Positions 1 through 9,475 of a DNA stretch of 64,000 nt are shown piece after piece. This DNA is from Paramoeba atlantica (lineage: Eukaryota > Discosea). The position numbers and the translations under genes are program-made. Location of the stretch: NCBI GenBank assembly GCA_977017575.1, contig CDRNVI010000032.1, positions 186,001 to 250,000 on the forward strand. Direction: 5' to 3'. Every line of letters starts with the position of its first letter. The stretch's first letter is position 1. The notes under the pieces were generated by a model. That model made no database searches, was not told the DNA's origin, and saw only the letters and a list, made by a program, of their open reading frames with translations.

Positions 1-108
1 TGATGAAAATGATCCTTCCGTTCTTAACACGTTATTCAGAAGCCCACTTCACGATAATGATTAAAGATCAGTACAGAGATCTCTTTTGTTAAGAAATTTT
101 CTCTTCTA

Positions 109-3100
109 CTAGTTTTCAAAAAAGCAGATGCTCGGCTTCGAAGTACGACACTTTTGCGCTGTAGCGAAATGTACATTATCATTTTCTACCACATCACGAT
201 CGACAATATCAATGTGCGATACTGAGGTAAATTCCGCCAAAAATCCACGCTGTTCTAGTAGGGTTGCGTAATCGTTTACCGCAGGACAAAGCTTCTCTAC
301 TTCATGTAAAATACTATTATCCCTAACATACGCTAGGAACGAGAGTGCATCTGCTACGTACTTAGATGTTTCGGCATGGTTTTTAAGGGGACTGGCATAT
401 AGTTTTGCGACATCTCCATCAACAGCAAAAATTCCCTGTGTAACACCTTTTTCCTTTGATACTACAGTAAGAGCATGCCGCTGCCAGGAAGTGTAACACG
501 AGGAAGCGAATATACGAACGGCATTGATTTTTGGACGCTTCTTTACCGCTTTCACTAAATTGCCTCGAATATCACACAAAGTATCCTGCAGTAGTTTCTG
601 TGTCAGTTGCAACGCCAGACTGACTTTGGGGGCATCGGGCCATTGTACTCCAAAAGACTGAATTGATGGGAGCTTCCCGGGATATACCTCAACACAGTTT
701 TGGTATATATGCTCTGCCGTATGGGGGGCTATAGGGCATAATAGTTTGGCCTGAACTTCCACATATCTGCGAGCAATGTCATGATGAAGTCCCTCAGCTC
801 CGCAGTATAATTTCCATTCATCACGTGCGTTCGTCAGATCAAAAAACATGCAATGTAACACGTTTCGAAACTGCATATTCGTATACGCCTTCTCACATTC
901 TACTATCGAGTGCGATATGTGATTGTCAAATATTTTATCAAAAAGGTTCCTTTTGCCGTCGCGCATCTTCTGCCTGGAACTGACAAAGTCCTCACAGAAA
1001 TCGATAATCTGGCCCAATTTCGAAATTATAGAAGGTAAATTGTTGGTAACAAAGTTAGGATCATCCAACGAATCACCCGCGTCGGCCAAAGCCAGTCGCG
1101 CAGCATCAGAAGTGTACTGATCAACAGTTTCCTTTAGGGTCCTAAAGTTACCTTTTGATTTGCTCATCTTTTCTTTGTTGACAAGGATGTGACCGTTACA
1201 ATAATATGCCCGAGGCCATAACTCTGGTTTGGTGGGCCAGACAGCGGCGTGATTATAAAGGCACATAGTTAAGTGATTCTGAATTAAATCTTTACCACTG
1301 ACTCGCAAATCTACAGGATACCAGTAAAGAAATTCTCTTCTCATGCGACGTAGGAGTGAACTTGGAATTCCACATTCAACAGGCTCGAATTCTCCAAAGA
1401 AAATGTAATTCCATACCTCGTTCGTCATGGACGACGCCTCAATGCCATAATCTGGAGAAGGACGTGATCCATCAATGTTATCCTCCCCATGCAACAAGTG
1501 GCATATGGTATAATACGCCATATAAATAGTGCTGTCCGAAAGAGAATCCACGAGATACTTCTCAGCCCCCGCGTACGGCAGTCGCGAGCCCAGACCAAAA
1601 GTTCGGCTACACGCCCAATCTCCCAACCACGACAGCGTCTCACAGAGACCATTTCGCACTGCGGGGCTGTAACATTCCATTGTTTGCGCGACATGGCGTT
1701 CTACAGCTTCTCTCCAACTCTCCTCCCCGTACCGGAGATACCACTGGTCGACCAGCGCCACCACGCATTCGTCTCCACTACGGGAGATGACCAACCCGTC
1801 GGGCTCGGAGTACGCAAGTGCCTGGCCACTTTCTGTCATCTCTTTCTTCGCCAGCATTTTAGCCGCGCTCACCGGTTTGCCACAGTACGGGCCTGTGATC
1901 ATAACCCCTCGATAGAAACCTTCACGATAGGTCATTTGCTTCGCGGCTAAAAGCTTCTCCGCGTCTTTTGGTCCACTGACTTGGTGGATAGCGCACGCCA
2001 CCTCTGCTGAGTTTTCTCCAAGTTCGCTGTTCGGAACCTGGATAATCGCCACGGGGTTGAAATTCATAATCCACTCATCGTTAAGTCCAAGCTTAAATCG
2101 ATAATCCGGCTTTCGTTTCAGCGCTTGTAGATTAATAAAGTCATCAGGACTGTCGGAGGGCACAGACACCACGATTGCGGTTCCCTTGGATTCGGAAATG
2201 GTGTCCATCGGCAGCGCGTACACGGACGCATATGGTCCCATGGGTGTTAGCAGTCGTGTGCCCACGAGATCCTGTCCGGAGACTTCAAAAAGAGAATCTG
2301 ATCCCACGCCTTGCATTTGATAACGCAGGTTTCTTGCGCTGCGCTTTGTCATAATAAAAATTTCGTTTTGGACAAGATACGCGCTGTAGTTTATGCTTGG
2401 GGATACCCAACAATTCGTAAGCCCAGGCATTGTTTCAGGGCGAAGTGTGGCTGCAGGAAAAATGACGGAGCGAAAGCCAATGAGCGCTGCAAAACGAGAA
2501 ATCGCTGGATGCGAAGAGGGATCGGCAACTTGAAGCTTTATTAAGGTGTATTCTTGAGGAAGAACTCCTTCTCCTGAGGCACGATCGTGATCTTGGCACG
2601 GCTGTTCGTCAAGGGGTGAAAATACGGTATAGCGCTTACCGAAGGCTATTTTTTTGCCTCTTTTTAGTATGTCGAATTGCCAACGAACAAAACCGTCATA
2701 GTAAGGGTTCAAACTCGTTGTGATAAATGAACGGCGGTAGTCAATGCGAGCACCAAATGCCTTGAGATCTTCAAGAGCCCGTGGAGGAAAGACTTTTAGC
2801 CAATGTTCTGGGTCTCTAAATTCAGAAATATTATCGCACTTCATCTCCTCCAGGATAGTCCACTGTGGCTTCGCCGCAGGACCTTTTTTTCCTTTCTTAC
2901 TTTTGAATGCAACGATCTCGGAGCCAGATAGGGGTTTCGAATCCGCTTTCTCCACTGTCTCTTCACTCGGAAATATCGGAGGATTGCCAAATTTTTCAAT
3001 TTCATTTTCAAGTTTCTTTGCGCAGGCAGCAATGGGCATTCCTGTGGCATGAAGACCAAATGGCCATAATACGTGCTTGCCTTTCATGCGAGCAAAACCG

Positions 3101-3324
3101 GCCGCGAACTCTGACTTAGATAAGGAGAAAGCGTGTCCCAAATGAAGCAAACCATTCATATACGGATAAGGAAATGTCACAAAATACTTGTTTTCGTTCT
3201 TCTCGAAGTTCGATGGGGCGTCTGCTTCGAAGACTTTTTCTTTCGACCAGAGTTCTTGAGATGCCTTTTCAATGGAACGCAATTTCTCTACGCGCGTACT
3301 CGATATACTGGATGCGCCTTTCAT
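109..3324 (-). CDS. LARS: Cytosolic leucyl-tRNA synthetase
   Basis: Charges tRNA-Leu with leucine in the cytosol (class Ia synthetase). The frame is uninterrupted for 1,071 codons, the usual length of the eukaryotic/archaeal enzyme. The HIGH-type motif reads HLGH near residue 60 and the KMSKS loop is intact near residue 718. The inserted CP1 editing domain shows TLRPETMPG near residue 295. The frame stays open further upstream through a TTG codon; I start at the first ATG, beginning MKGASSISS. Family assignment comes from these motifs and collinearity with LeuRS; cytosolic location is inferred from the archaeal-type domain order and lack of an obvious presequence. Confidence 0.95.
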   Translation of the reverse strand: MKGASSISSTRVEKLRSIEKASQELWSKEKVFEADAPSNFEKNENKYFVTFPYPYMNGLLHLGHAFSLSKSEFAAGFARMKGKHVLWPFGLHATGMPIAACAKKLENEIEKFGNPPIFPSEETVEKADSKPLSGSEIVAFKSKKGKKGPAAKPQWTILEEMKCDNISEFRDPEHWLKVFPPRALEDLKAFGARIDYRRSFITTSLNPYYDGFVRWQFDILKRGKKIAFGKRYTVFSPLDEQPCQDHDRASGEGVLPQEYTLIKLQVADPSSHPAISRFAALIGFRSVIFPAATLRPETMPGLTNCWVSPSINYSAYLVQNEIFIMTKRSARNLRYQMQGVGSDSLFEVSGQDLVGTRLLTPMGPYASVYALPMDTISESKGTAIVVSVPSDSPDDFINLQALKRKPDYRFKLGLNDEWIMNFNPVAIIQVPNSELGENSAEVACAIHQVSGPKDAEKLLAAKQMTYREGFYRGVMITGPYCGKPVSAAKMLAKKEMTESGQALAYSEPDGLVISRSGDECVVALVDQWYLRYGEESWREAVERHVAQTMECYSPAVRNGLCETLSWLGDWACSRTFGLGSRLPYAGAEKYLVDSLSDSTIYMAYYTICHLLHGEDNIDGSRPSPDYGIEASSMTNEVWNYIFFGEFEPVECGIPSSLLRRMRREFLYWYPVDLRVSGKDLIQNHLTMCLYNHAAVWPTKPELWPRAYYCNGHILVNKEKMSKSKGNFRTLKETVDQYTSDAARLALADAGDSLDDPNFVTNNLPSIISKLGQIIDFCEDFVSSRQKMRDGKRNLFDKIFDNHISHSIVECEKAYTNMQFRNVLHCMFFDLTNARDEWKLYCGAEGLHHDIARRYVEVQAKLLCPIAPHTAEHIYQNCVEVYPGKLPSIQSFGVQWPDAPKVSLALQLTQKLLQDTLCDIRGNLVKAVKKRPKINAVRIFASSCYTSWQRHALTVVSKEKGVTQGIFAVDGDVAKLYASPLKNHAETSKYVADALSFLAYVRDNSILHEVEKLCPAVNDYATLLEQRGFLAEFTSVSHIDIVDRDVVENDNVHFATAQKCRTSKPSICFFEN

Positions 3325-3997
3325 TAATATTGTATGTCGACGCAAAATGAATAACCCGGATACAAAAGTGGCTATAAAGCGATATAAAACGATAATAAGC
3401 GATATAAAACCTTTTTATCATTACTATTTCGTACTCTTATTTATTATGGCTCAAAGTATTATGGCAAAGTAGGCTCAACTCTATTGATAGATGTAGATAT
3501 ACGGTCCCCCCTGTTTAAGCGCACCTCGTTTGCCGTGAAAAGTGCGCTTCAACGAGGGGGTCTGAATCAGTACATAAAAAAACATTGGCGCCGCTTAGCG
3601 GCGCCGGAGACTTCACCTCAACTCTATGTGCGCTTAAACGGGGGGTCTGACCGGGTGCGCTTAAGGGGAGGGGGACAGTACCAATAAACCATGTACAATT
3701 GCCGATAATAAATAATGTATATACAAAAATATTTGTACTGGTACTTGTACCGTGCAACTCGCAGGAAACATACGAGTAGATTAATGCCAACTATGTACAT
3801 GCACATAATGCGTTTCAGCAGGAATGTAAATATTTGGTCAAGTTTTGAGACCAATTTCGCTTACCTATTCTTCGACAAGACTGATATTTAATGCGCAGGA
3901 AATTGATGAAAGATCGCTTTTCAAAAAGTCGGCAAACGAAGAAAATATGGTTTAAGATAATTGCAAAGACGTTTTGAACGAAGTTTTAAAAGCCATG
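3325..3997. other. Intergenic, holds TIR element A
   Basis: No gene is supported here. The stretch contains TA-flanked element A at 3502-3678. The rest is AT-rich sequence with short GTAC-type repeats around 3730-3760. Small open frames on both strands lie inside the element and have no coding character. Confidence 0.6.
3502..3678. mobile_element. Short TA-flanked inverted-repeat element A (MITE-like)
   Basis: About 177 bp between TA dinucleotides at 3500-3501 and 3679-3680. One end motif, about 25 bp with core GTGCGCTTAA next to a G-run, occurs inverted at the left edge and three times in direct orientation (about 3541, 3628 and 3655-3678). A perfect palindrome with 9-bp arms and a 1-nt centre (GGCGCCGCT core) lies at 3587-3605. 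There is no coding capacity. TA flanks and terminal inverted repeats suggest a non-autonomous Tc1/mariner-type element; that class is inference. Confidence 0.6.
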
Positions 3998-5404
3998 TTA
4001 CCACTCGACGTCTCCAATAAGTAGAGAAATTAGCTCGACGATCTTTGACCCCGTAAAGTACAAAACTGTTATGACAATTAAGAGAAATGCCAGTGAAAGT
4101 TCCCAGAGCTCTCTCCTTATCCATGTGGACAAAGAAAGATATCTTCGAAAAATGTCTCCGAAAGTACTTGAATAATTCTCATTTTTCGTTTTTCTTACCT
4201 TTCGCGTCGCTGGTGCTGCAAAATTCTTTTTCTCGCAAGGAATTTCGGGCATAAAAATTCGTTTATTTCCTGTCGCCGAATTCGTAGATTCTGTAGGAGC
4301 AGAGCAATTCCCCTTAGTTCGCCTCTTTTCACATGGTATTTGAGGAGGAACTGTTTTCACAATATTTATAACATCCGCTTGCCCTGATTCTCTATGAAGT
4401 TCCGAGTTCTCCTTTATTGAAGACAACTTCGAGTTTTTATTTTGCATGAATGATGCGGCGAGCTCGCTGCGCGCAGTAGAATGCACCTTAGCGACGGAGT
4501 CCGATTCTTCCCTATTACCTCTTAGAAGAGATTCTATACGAAAGCCTTTCTTCCAAATTTTTTCATCCGCCTGGATTTTATCTGCATGCATTCTAGAATT
4601 CTTATCGTAAAATTTATCGACATTACCAGGGTCATGTGGTGACGCAGCATAAGTTGAGCCTTTCACAAAAAAACTCTTCTCTACGAGATTTGTTTTTGAT
4701 TCTCCGACGGCCCAATAATTTTGATATTTTAGATCCAAGTTTGAGGTAAAATCACGTTTGTCAGATGCCTTTCTTTCCAACAAAGATTTTTCATGTCTTC
4801 CTTGCAACTGTTCAAAGTGAGTGCTCGCAAGCGTGAAATCGCTGAGCCAACCGCATACCGCACGCGAATTTTCAAAAGGAAAGCGAGAGCCGACTAGGAG
4901 TTCCGTTTTTGTGTGGCCAAAGCGAAGACCACAAGCATGCTCGATTCCCAGTGACGGCAATGTGGCATCTCCCACAACGCAAAGAAAGAGACGAACCCGA
5001 ATTTTGTGGCGCAATAGGGGATCTGACACTTGGTCGCCTATAATGAACTTTCCCAAAAAGAGGTCATCTGCATAGTTTGCTGTACTGCCTTCCTCTGATC
5101 CTTCATAGGTTTGTTCACAAAAATTGAGCATCCGTTTTCCAAAATCTTTGTATGAACACATCCAAGACCACATCAGCGTGTAACTGCAACCCTTTTCGTG
5201 AGACATTTCTTTAATTGCAGAGGCAACATCACGCATCGTTGATATAGGAAAGATGCCATTGATATCTGAAGGTGAGTTTTGCGGGAATGACGGTATGTAA
5301 TTTTTATACAGGATCCAATTTTTTGACAAGCTGTATGAACAGTCTTCATCCATCGACCACAGCAAGAAAAAGTCAAATGAAATTGCAAGAATTCTAGACT
5401 GCAT
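3998..5404 (-). CDS. Unknown protein with C-terminal membrane segment
   Basis: 468 codons from an ATG. I do not recognise the family. One clear hydrophobic segment lies near residues 434-458 (from WELSLAFLLIVITVLY), followed by a short tail, suggesting a tail-anchored or single-pass protein. The N-terminus (ILAISFDFFLLW) is also hydrophobic and could be a second segment or part of a fold. The polar middle, residues about 190-400, is charged and looks disordered. It holds a repeated PxIPCEK motif at about 354 and 386. A later Met at residue 18 is an alternative start. Confidence 0.7.
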   Translation of the reverse strand: MQSRILAISFDFFLLWSMDEDCSYSLSKNWILYKNYIPSFPQNSPSDINGIFPISTMRDVASAIKEMSHEKGCSYTLMWSWMCSYKDFGKRMLNFCEQTYEGSEEGSTANYADDLFLGKFIIGDQVSDPLLRHKIRVRLFLCVVGDATLPSLGIEHACGLRFGHTKTELLVGSRFPFENSRAVCGWLSDFTLASTHFEQLQGRHEKSLLERKASDKRDFTSNLDLKYQNYWAVGESKTNLVEKSFFVKGSTYAASPHDPGNVDKFYDKNSRMHADKIQADEKIWKKGFRIESLLRGNREESDSVAKVHSTARSELAASFMQNKNSKLSSIKENSELHRESGQADVINIVKTVPPQIPCEKRRTKGNCSAPTESTNSATGNKRIFMPEIPCEKKNFAAPATRKVRKTKNENYSSTFGDIFRRYLSLSTWIRRELWELSLAFLLIVITVLYFTGSKIVELISLLIGDVEW

Positions 5405-5859
5405 ACGAAAATAGTGCGATCATCAGAGGAACAACACTATAGGTGTTGTAACATCCATTACTTCTATTAAATTGTTCCCATGATCTAATACAGAATTCAT
5501 TGAAACAATGCCTCAATACCCGTACAGTGGTATGTATACATACCGGGGTAGGTATAATACCCCGGTATACCAATGTATGTAGCCGGACTTCCATATGGCG
5601 GAGATACACGATATGTAAGAAAAATACCGTACCAGTGTTGAGCGATTACTAGCGAAGGGGAGAAGCGGGAGACCCTATTCGTAAAATAGCTTAAAAACAA
5701 TCCCAAACGTTCCCCATCATCTTCCACACGATTCAGCGAAACGCTAAAACTTCCGATTTGGTATTAGAGCGATCATGAAGCTGCAATGGGGTAGTGGGCG
5801 AAAGTTTTAACACCGTTTCGCTTCCAGCTAAAGTTATAAATAGTAGGCGCAATGTTTAT
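5405..5859. other. Intergenic with nested inverted repeats
   Basis: No gene seen. At 5541-5567 TACCGGGGTA and TACCCCGGTA face each other across 7 nt, inside a wider GGTAT/ATACC repeat (5529-5571). This is a potential hairpin or remnant of a small inverted-repeat element. Confidence 0.55.
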
Positions 5860-6369
5860 TCAACATCGTCTCGTAAAATGATTATTTCTATTCGTGGTTT
5901 TGAGTTGTACTGTCCTTCTCAAAAGTTTGCTGGTGTGTGCGAATGGGTAGTGGGGAAGTCGCGCAAAATCCACATCATCCGTACTGGTGTCAACCTGCGA
6001 CCATGTGGGAGGCGTCCCGCATTCATTCATTCTCGCCATGTGTTTAGAGAGGGACTGTTGCAAGAAGAGAAGTGAGTCATTCTCTTCCCTTTCTTCGGCT
6101 ACACTTGTGGTTTCAACCTCTTCCGTCTGATCCACATTTCCATTTGATACACAGACATTATCCTCCGGTGCATGTTGATACACTGTTGAAGCCCATTCAG
6201 CAACAAGGGAAAAGTATTTCCTTAGATTTGTTGAAGATTTGTTCGAAAAATGCGGGGTGTGGCTTGAAGGACTCGTATCTCGTGCTTTGCGTTGCGCAGG
6301 GGGTCGAAACCCATGAGAAGAGCGATATCCCTGCGCAACCACAGACGGTGTTTCTTTGCTAAGACACAT
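5860..6369 (-). CDS. Hypothetical protein, 169 aa
   Basis: Open from an ATG for 169 codons, in line with its neighbours on the same strand. No domain is recognised. The first 45 residues are rich in Ser, Pro and basic residues. An acidic stretch (QTEEVETTSVAEEREEND) lies near residue 80-97 and a helical segment rich in Leu and Gln follows. The tail is basic. It is kept as a gene because of strand, spacing and length, but no homologue comes to mind. Confidence 0.5.
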   Translation of the reverse strand: MCLSKETPSVVAQGYRSSHGFRPPAQRKARDTSPSSHTPHFSNKSSTNLRKYFSLVAEWASTVYQHAPEDNVCVSNGNVDQTEEVETTSVAEEREENDSLLFLQQSLSKHMARMNECGTPPTWSQVDTSTDDVDFARLPHYPFAHTSKLLRRTVQLKTTNRNNHFTRRC

Positions 6370-6739
6370 TTTCTGTTCTATACGGCACTAGGTCATTAGA
6401 AATCAAAGCAGTAAGAATAAAAGAAGACGGAATTCTATTTTAAATATTTATATTTTAATTAAATGTAATCTGTACTTAAACTAAAGAAATTACGTAAGAC
6501 TACCGAGCAAAAAATCTCTCCCCATAGCCGAGAAAGGCATGTGAAAAAAATTTAATACGCACTTAACAGCGCATCATTGATCGCCTCAAACAACTATAAA
6601 AAACTACACCTTTCGCTAATCTGAGCACAACTAATCTAAATGTTGATTACCCAAAAGCATCAAACACACAGCACATACCATACACGTATCTGTATATACA
6701 ATCCCACCCTTCTACCCCCCCCCCCCCCACCCCCTTTTC
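6370..6739. other. Intergenic with C14 run beside the H2A.Z stop
   Basis: No gene seen. At 6715-6728 there is a run of 14 C, followed by further C-runs up to the H2A.Z stop codon. On the transcribed (minus) strand this is a G-run at the start of the H2A.Z 3-prime UTR, able in principle to form a G-quadruplex. The rest is AT-rich. Confidence 0.6.
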
Positions 6740-7297
6740 TCAGCCACTCTTTTGTTTCTTCGGCGTCTTATTCTTCTTCAGCAGCATCCGGTGCAGCTGC
6801 GGCACCACCCCCCCGCCACGAATCGTCCCCCGCACCACCGCGTCCAGCTCCTCATCCCCGCGCACCGCGAGGAGGATATGCCGCGGGGTGATCCGTTTCG
6901 CCTTTAGATCCATACACGCGTTGCCGGCGAGTTCCAGCACCTCCGCGGTGAGGTACTCCACCAGCGCCGCGGTGTAGATCGCCGCACTGGTCCCACAGCG
7001 CTGGTGACGGAGCAAGTCCTGTTTTAGTCGACGGTGGATGCGGCCGACGGGGAACTGCAGCCCCGCCCGAGCGGAGCGTGACAGCGGGGGCTTGCGGACC
7101 TTCCCGCTGGTCTTGCCGGCGGATTTCCCGGTCTTGGCTTTGCCGCCCTTGCCGCGGGTTTTGGCCGCGACTTTGGCGCCGGTGGTGGTGGTGGTGCCGG
7201 GTAATGCGGGGGGGAGGGTGGGGGAGGAGGGGGGTGAGTTATCGCGGAGGGGAGAGGGGGAGGGTTCGGGGGAGAGGCCGAGGGATTCGGAGGCCAT
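6740..7297 (-). CDS. Histone H2A.Z variant
   Basis: 185 codons. The histone fold (about residues 74-170) carries H2A signatures such as [13 protein letters not shown] and [20 protein letters not shown]. The wording [21 protein letters not shown] and the long N-terminal tail match the trypanosomatid H2A.Z variant rather than canonical kinetoplastid H2A. The tail has a Ser/Pro-rich part (residues 1-35) and a Lys/Gly-rich part (about 44-72). In trypanosomes H2A.Z pairs with H2B.V and marks starts of polycistronic units; this is family knowledge, not shown here. The coding sequence is strikingly GC- and C-rich compared with neighbours. Confidence 0.9.
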   Translation of the reverse strand: MASESLGLSPEPSPSPLRDNSPPSSPTLPPALPGTTTTTGAKVAAKTRGKGGKAKTGKSAGKTSGKVRKPPLSRSARAGLQFPVGRIHRRLKQDLLRHQRCGTSAAIYTAALVEYLTAEVLELAGNACMDLKAKRITPRHILLAVRGDEELDAVVRGTIRGGGVVPQLHRMLLKKNKTPKKQKSG

Positions 7298-7380
7298 GGG
7301 GGAGGGAGAAGAAGGAGAGAAGGAAAAGAAAGAGGGAGAGGGAGAGAGAAATAAAGAAAATAACTACGGAAGGAGAGTAA
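7298..7380 (-). promoter_or_regulatory. Pyrimidine-rich leader and candidate trans-splice acceptor of H2A.Z
   Basis: On the minus strand about 65 nt just upstream of the ATG are almost all C/T and lack AG. The first upstream AG, at 7365-7364, follows CTCTCCTTCC and is the best spliced-leader acceptor candidate, giving a leader of about 66 nt. Trans-splicing is inferred from the kinetoplastid assignment. Confidence 0.4.
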
Positions 7381-7750
7381 ATGAGGAATTATAAGAATTG
7401 GTAGGGTGAGGATGGTGAGTACAAGGAGATGGACAGGAAGCATCACATCGCGAGAAAATATTCCTAGTTAGAGAGGTGAAACTTAAAAAAACGACACCTG
7501 AACGAAACGGGGCGAACTGACTCAATCCCATTGAAATCAATGGCGATTTCTAATTGTCGGTTTTTCAAGGATGGTTCCCAGCTTTTTCGGGGAGCCATGC
7601 ACCATGGTGGCCCCCCTTTAAGACCACTAGGCGTTACTCTGCCCCAGGACAACGAGACAGTGCCTAGAAGCACACATGACAGAAAAATGATGCCTGGGCG
7701 AAATACTAGACTGCACTTATTTTTCCGTTATCGGAATAGCCACTACCACA

Positions 7751-8004
7751 TTGGACGAAAAAGTGACTGTAGAGTTTAAAAAGAACGACTTGGACGAGGA
7801 ACTAGAAATTGGCTGCGGGTTTTCTTATTCGATTCACAAAGTTCAAGGGGCTGCTGTCCTGGGAAATTTGTGCGTTGATCTTAATCAACGCCCATAAACT
7901 TATCACAGATGTATGCTGACTCACGCTTCCGTTTACGTTGCTCTTTCGAGAGTAAAGTCAGGACAGCAGATATGGTTGTTCCATAACTTTCCAAAGAAAT
8001 GCGA
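7751..8004 (+). pseudogene. Fossil of a PIF1-like helicase C-terminal part
   Basis: Plus-strand reading shows SYSIHKVQG followed about 30 codons later by VYVALSRVKSGQQIW. These are the last conserved helicase motifs of the PIF1/RecD superfamily 1B group. Only this C-terminal part is recognisable and it is broken. It runs against the host gene direction. Possible sources are a Helitron-type element, another mobile or virus-like element, or a relic of a host PIF1 paralogue (kinetoplastids have several); the sequence does not decide. Confidence 0.6.
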
Positions 8005-8088
8005 ACAAGACTCCTTGAAGGAGTCTTGTAAAACCGAAAAGGCATACTCAGGCCAATCCTTCAGGCTAATAAGATTGGTATGCCTTTT
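8005..8088. repeat. Two adjacent hairpins behind the helicase fossil
   Basis: First hairpin: ACAAGACTCCTT at 8005-8016 and its exact complement at 8018-8029, 1-nt centre. Second: AAAAGGCATAC at 8037-8047 pairs with GTATGCCTTTT at 8078-8088, with an inner CCAATC/GATTGG pair. They may mark the end of the element that carried the helicase. Confidence 0.65.
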
Positions 8089-8133
8089 TGGTTTGACTAG
8101 CATTTTGTGTTGTGCATGATTCTTCCGAATAGG

Positions 8134-8280
8134 GAAGCATTACCTAGGTGTCCACGACAGCGCTGTAAAGTTGTGGGTAAAACGCTTCGAGGAAACCGGA
8201 GATATTGAGCGTGCTACGCCCTTCTCGAAGCGTGCCGTGAAATTATCGACACGGTCAAATATGACAGCTTCGTCACATTG
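8134..8280 (+). pseudogene. Transposase fragment with helix-turn-helix (Tc1/mariner-like)
   Basis: About 49 codons are open on the plus strand. The piece HDSAVKLWVKRFEETGDIER has the spacing of the second DNA-binding helix-turn-helix of Tc1/mariner/IS630 transposases (WVKRFxETGxIxR). It ends at an early stop and no DDE catalytic domain was found downstream, so this is a truncated relic. It could be the source type for the TA-flanked short elements in the window. The family call rests on this short match only. Confidence 0.45.
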
Positions 8281-8772
8281 TTTGCTATGACGAGAAAAGT
8301 TCACTTGTCAACTTGGATAGAAAAGCCGTTCTTACATTGGCAGAGCATGACCAGCATAAAGACGAATAAGAAAGACGAATAAACACAGTAACTAGTAGAA
8401 GTAACTAGACTGCGCCAGGCGAGCCGAAGCGAACCGACCCCGAACTTAAACCGAATTTCGCTTCAGTTTAGCCGGTTTCATCCCTCTAAGTTAGGGGAGG
8501 TGACGGTACTTACGCGTTTATGAGGAGACGATATTCTGTTTTAATTAATAGCGAATGTTTCTATTATTGAAATGAATTGGGTGCAAAGTCTTAGGAAGAA
8601 CTGGAGTGTCAATCTCACCATAAAGATCCATGCTTTCAAGAAAAATTCAAGTTTTCAGGAAGACGATCAAACATCACTAAACCAGAGAAAGAGTTGTTAT
8701 CCGTTGTAAAATACATCAGTGAAGACGCGCTACACGGTGGTGCGAAGCGGAGGCCCCTCTTCAAAGGAAAGA

Positions 8773-8845
8773 AGAGTTTCCGGCCCTAGCGCCAGCCGGA
8801 AACGAACACGCATAAAGTTTTAAGCGTATGCTCGTTTCCGGGAAA
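8773..8845. repeat. Cluster of nested inverted repeats (TTTCCGG)
   Basis: GTTTCCGGC at about 8777-8785 pairs with GCCGGAAAC at about 8795-8803. The block CCGGAAACGA at 8796-8805 pairs again with TCGTTTCCGG at 8832-8841. Three copies of one motif in alternating orientation resemble a fold-back end of a small element. Confidence 0.55.
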
Positions 8846-8897
8846 GGAAAAGACGAACTAGAGAAAATACACCAAGGTACATAAACTGTATCTTAGT

Positions 8898-9111
8898 AAA
8901 AAGAACATGGATTCGTGAGATCAAGATTTCCTTCAAATTGGTTGTCACTGAGTCGGTTGAGTCTGAGGGCCTGGTAGATTCGGAGGTCCAGATAATTCCA
9001 GATTACTCCGGACGGTCACTGGCAAGCCAGACCCTTCGCAGACTGATTTGGAAATTCCGAGGCCGACGTCCTCTACCAGTTTCCTCTTGTCCAAGGCGGT
9101 ACCAACGCACT
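8898..9111 (+). repeat. Dispersed repeat R1, copy 1
   Basis: The segment 9004-9111 is about 90 percent identical by eye (about 11 differences in 108 bp) to the reverse complement of 15801-15911. In one frame the shared part reads SGRSLASQTLRRLIWKF, with an acidic open stretch upstream in both copies. It may be a conserved coding piece of an unidentified mobile element. There is no recognisable domain. Confidence 0.65.
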
Positions 9112-9280
9112 GCTACCAAAACGCTGCGTCGACGAATTGTTCGCCAACACGGCTGCCCAAGAGGTGTAATCCGGGTAAGGGACCTGTTTCCCTGAGGGGA
9201 GGGCCCGGGTCGGTCCTCCGAGTACTGGGCCTAGTCGGCTCTCAGCCCAGCCTCTTAGAGTGAGGCCGCCGGGAATAATG

Positions 9281-9358
9281 CGATGAGCGGGTTTGAACTC
9301 GCCGTCTGAGCACCATGTGCTTCAAACTTTGAATTCTTGCCACTCCGCCACCTGAATC
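9281..9358 (-). other. tRNA-Leu-like sequence with A and B boxes (SINE head or tRNA pseudogene)
   Basis: On the minus strand TGGCGGAGTGG (9351-9341) matches the pol III A box. AGTTCAAACCC (9299-9289) matches the B box at a spacing typical of class II tRNAs. Between them GCAC/GTGC forms a short variable-arm-like stem, and the putative anticodon loop TTCAAAG would give CAA (Leu). Acceptor and T stems do not pair, so it is not a working tRNA. The first T-run downstream is at 9120-9117, so a pol III transcript of roughly 240 nt is conceivable. Confidence 0.55.
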
Positions 9359-9410
9359 AGCATGGGGTGATAAAATAAAATAAAATTCTGTGCCAGTCAG
9401 TGGTCCCAAT

Positions 9411-9475
9411 GCAGGGCCCGAGTGACCCAGCATGGCCCCCAGTGGGCCTTGGTGGCCCCGAGTGGACCCGAAAAC
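9411..9475 (+). repeat. GTGGCCCC-type short repeats, left copy
   Basis: Several imperfect copies of a unit like GTGGCCCCGAGTGGACCC lie in a row. The same unit recurs in the same orientation at about 10490-10536, so the two blocks bracket the zinc-ribbon reading frames. Confidence 0.6.

Noticed and set aside
1-108. Left edge of the window
   Set aside because: No gene end or signal can be supported in 108 bp downstream of LeuRS.
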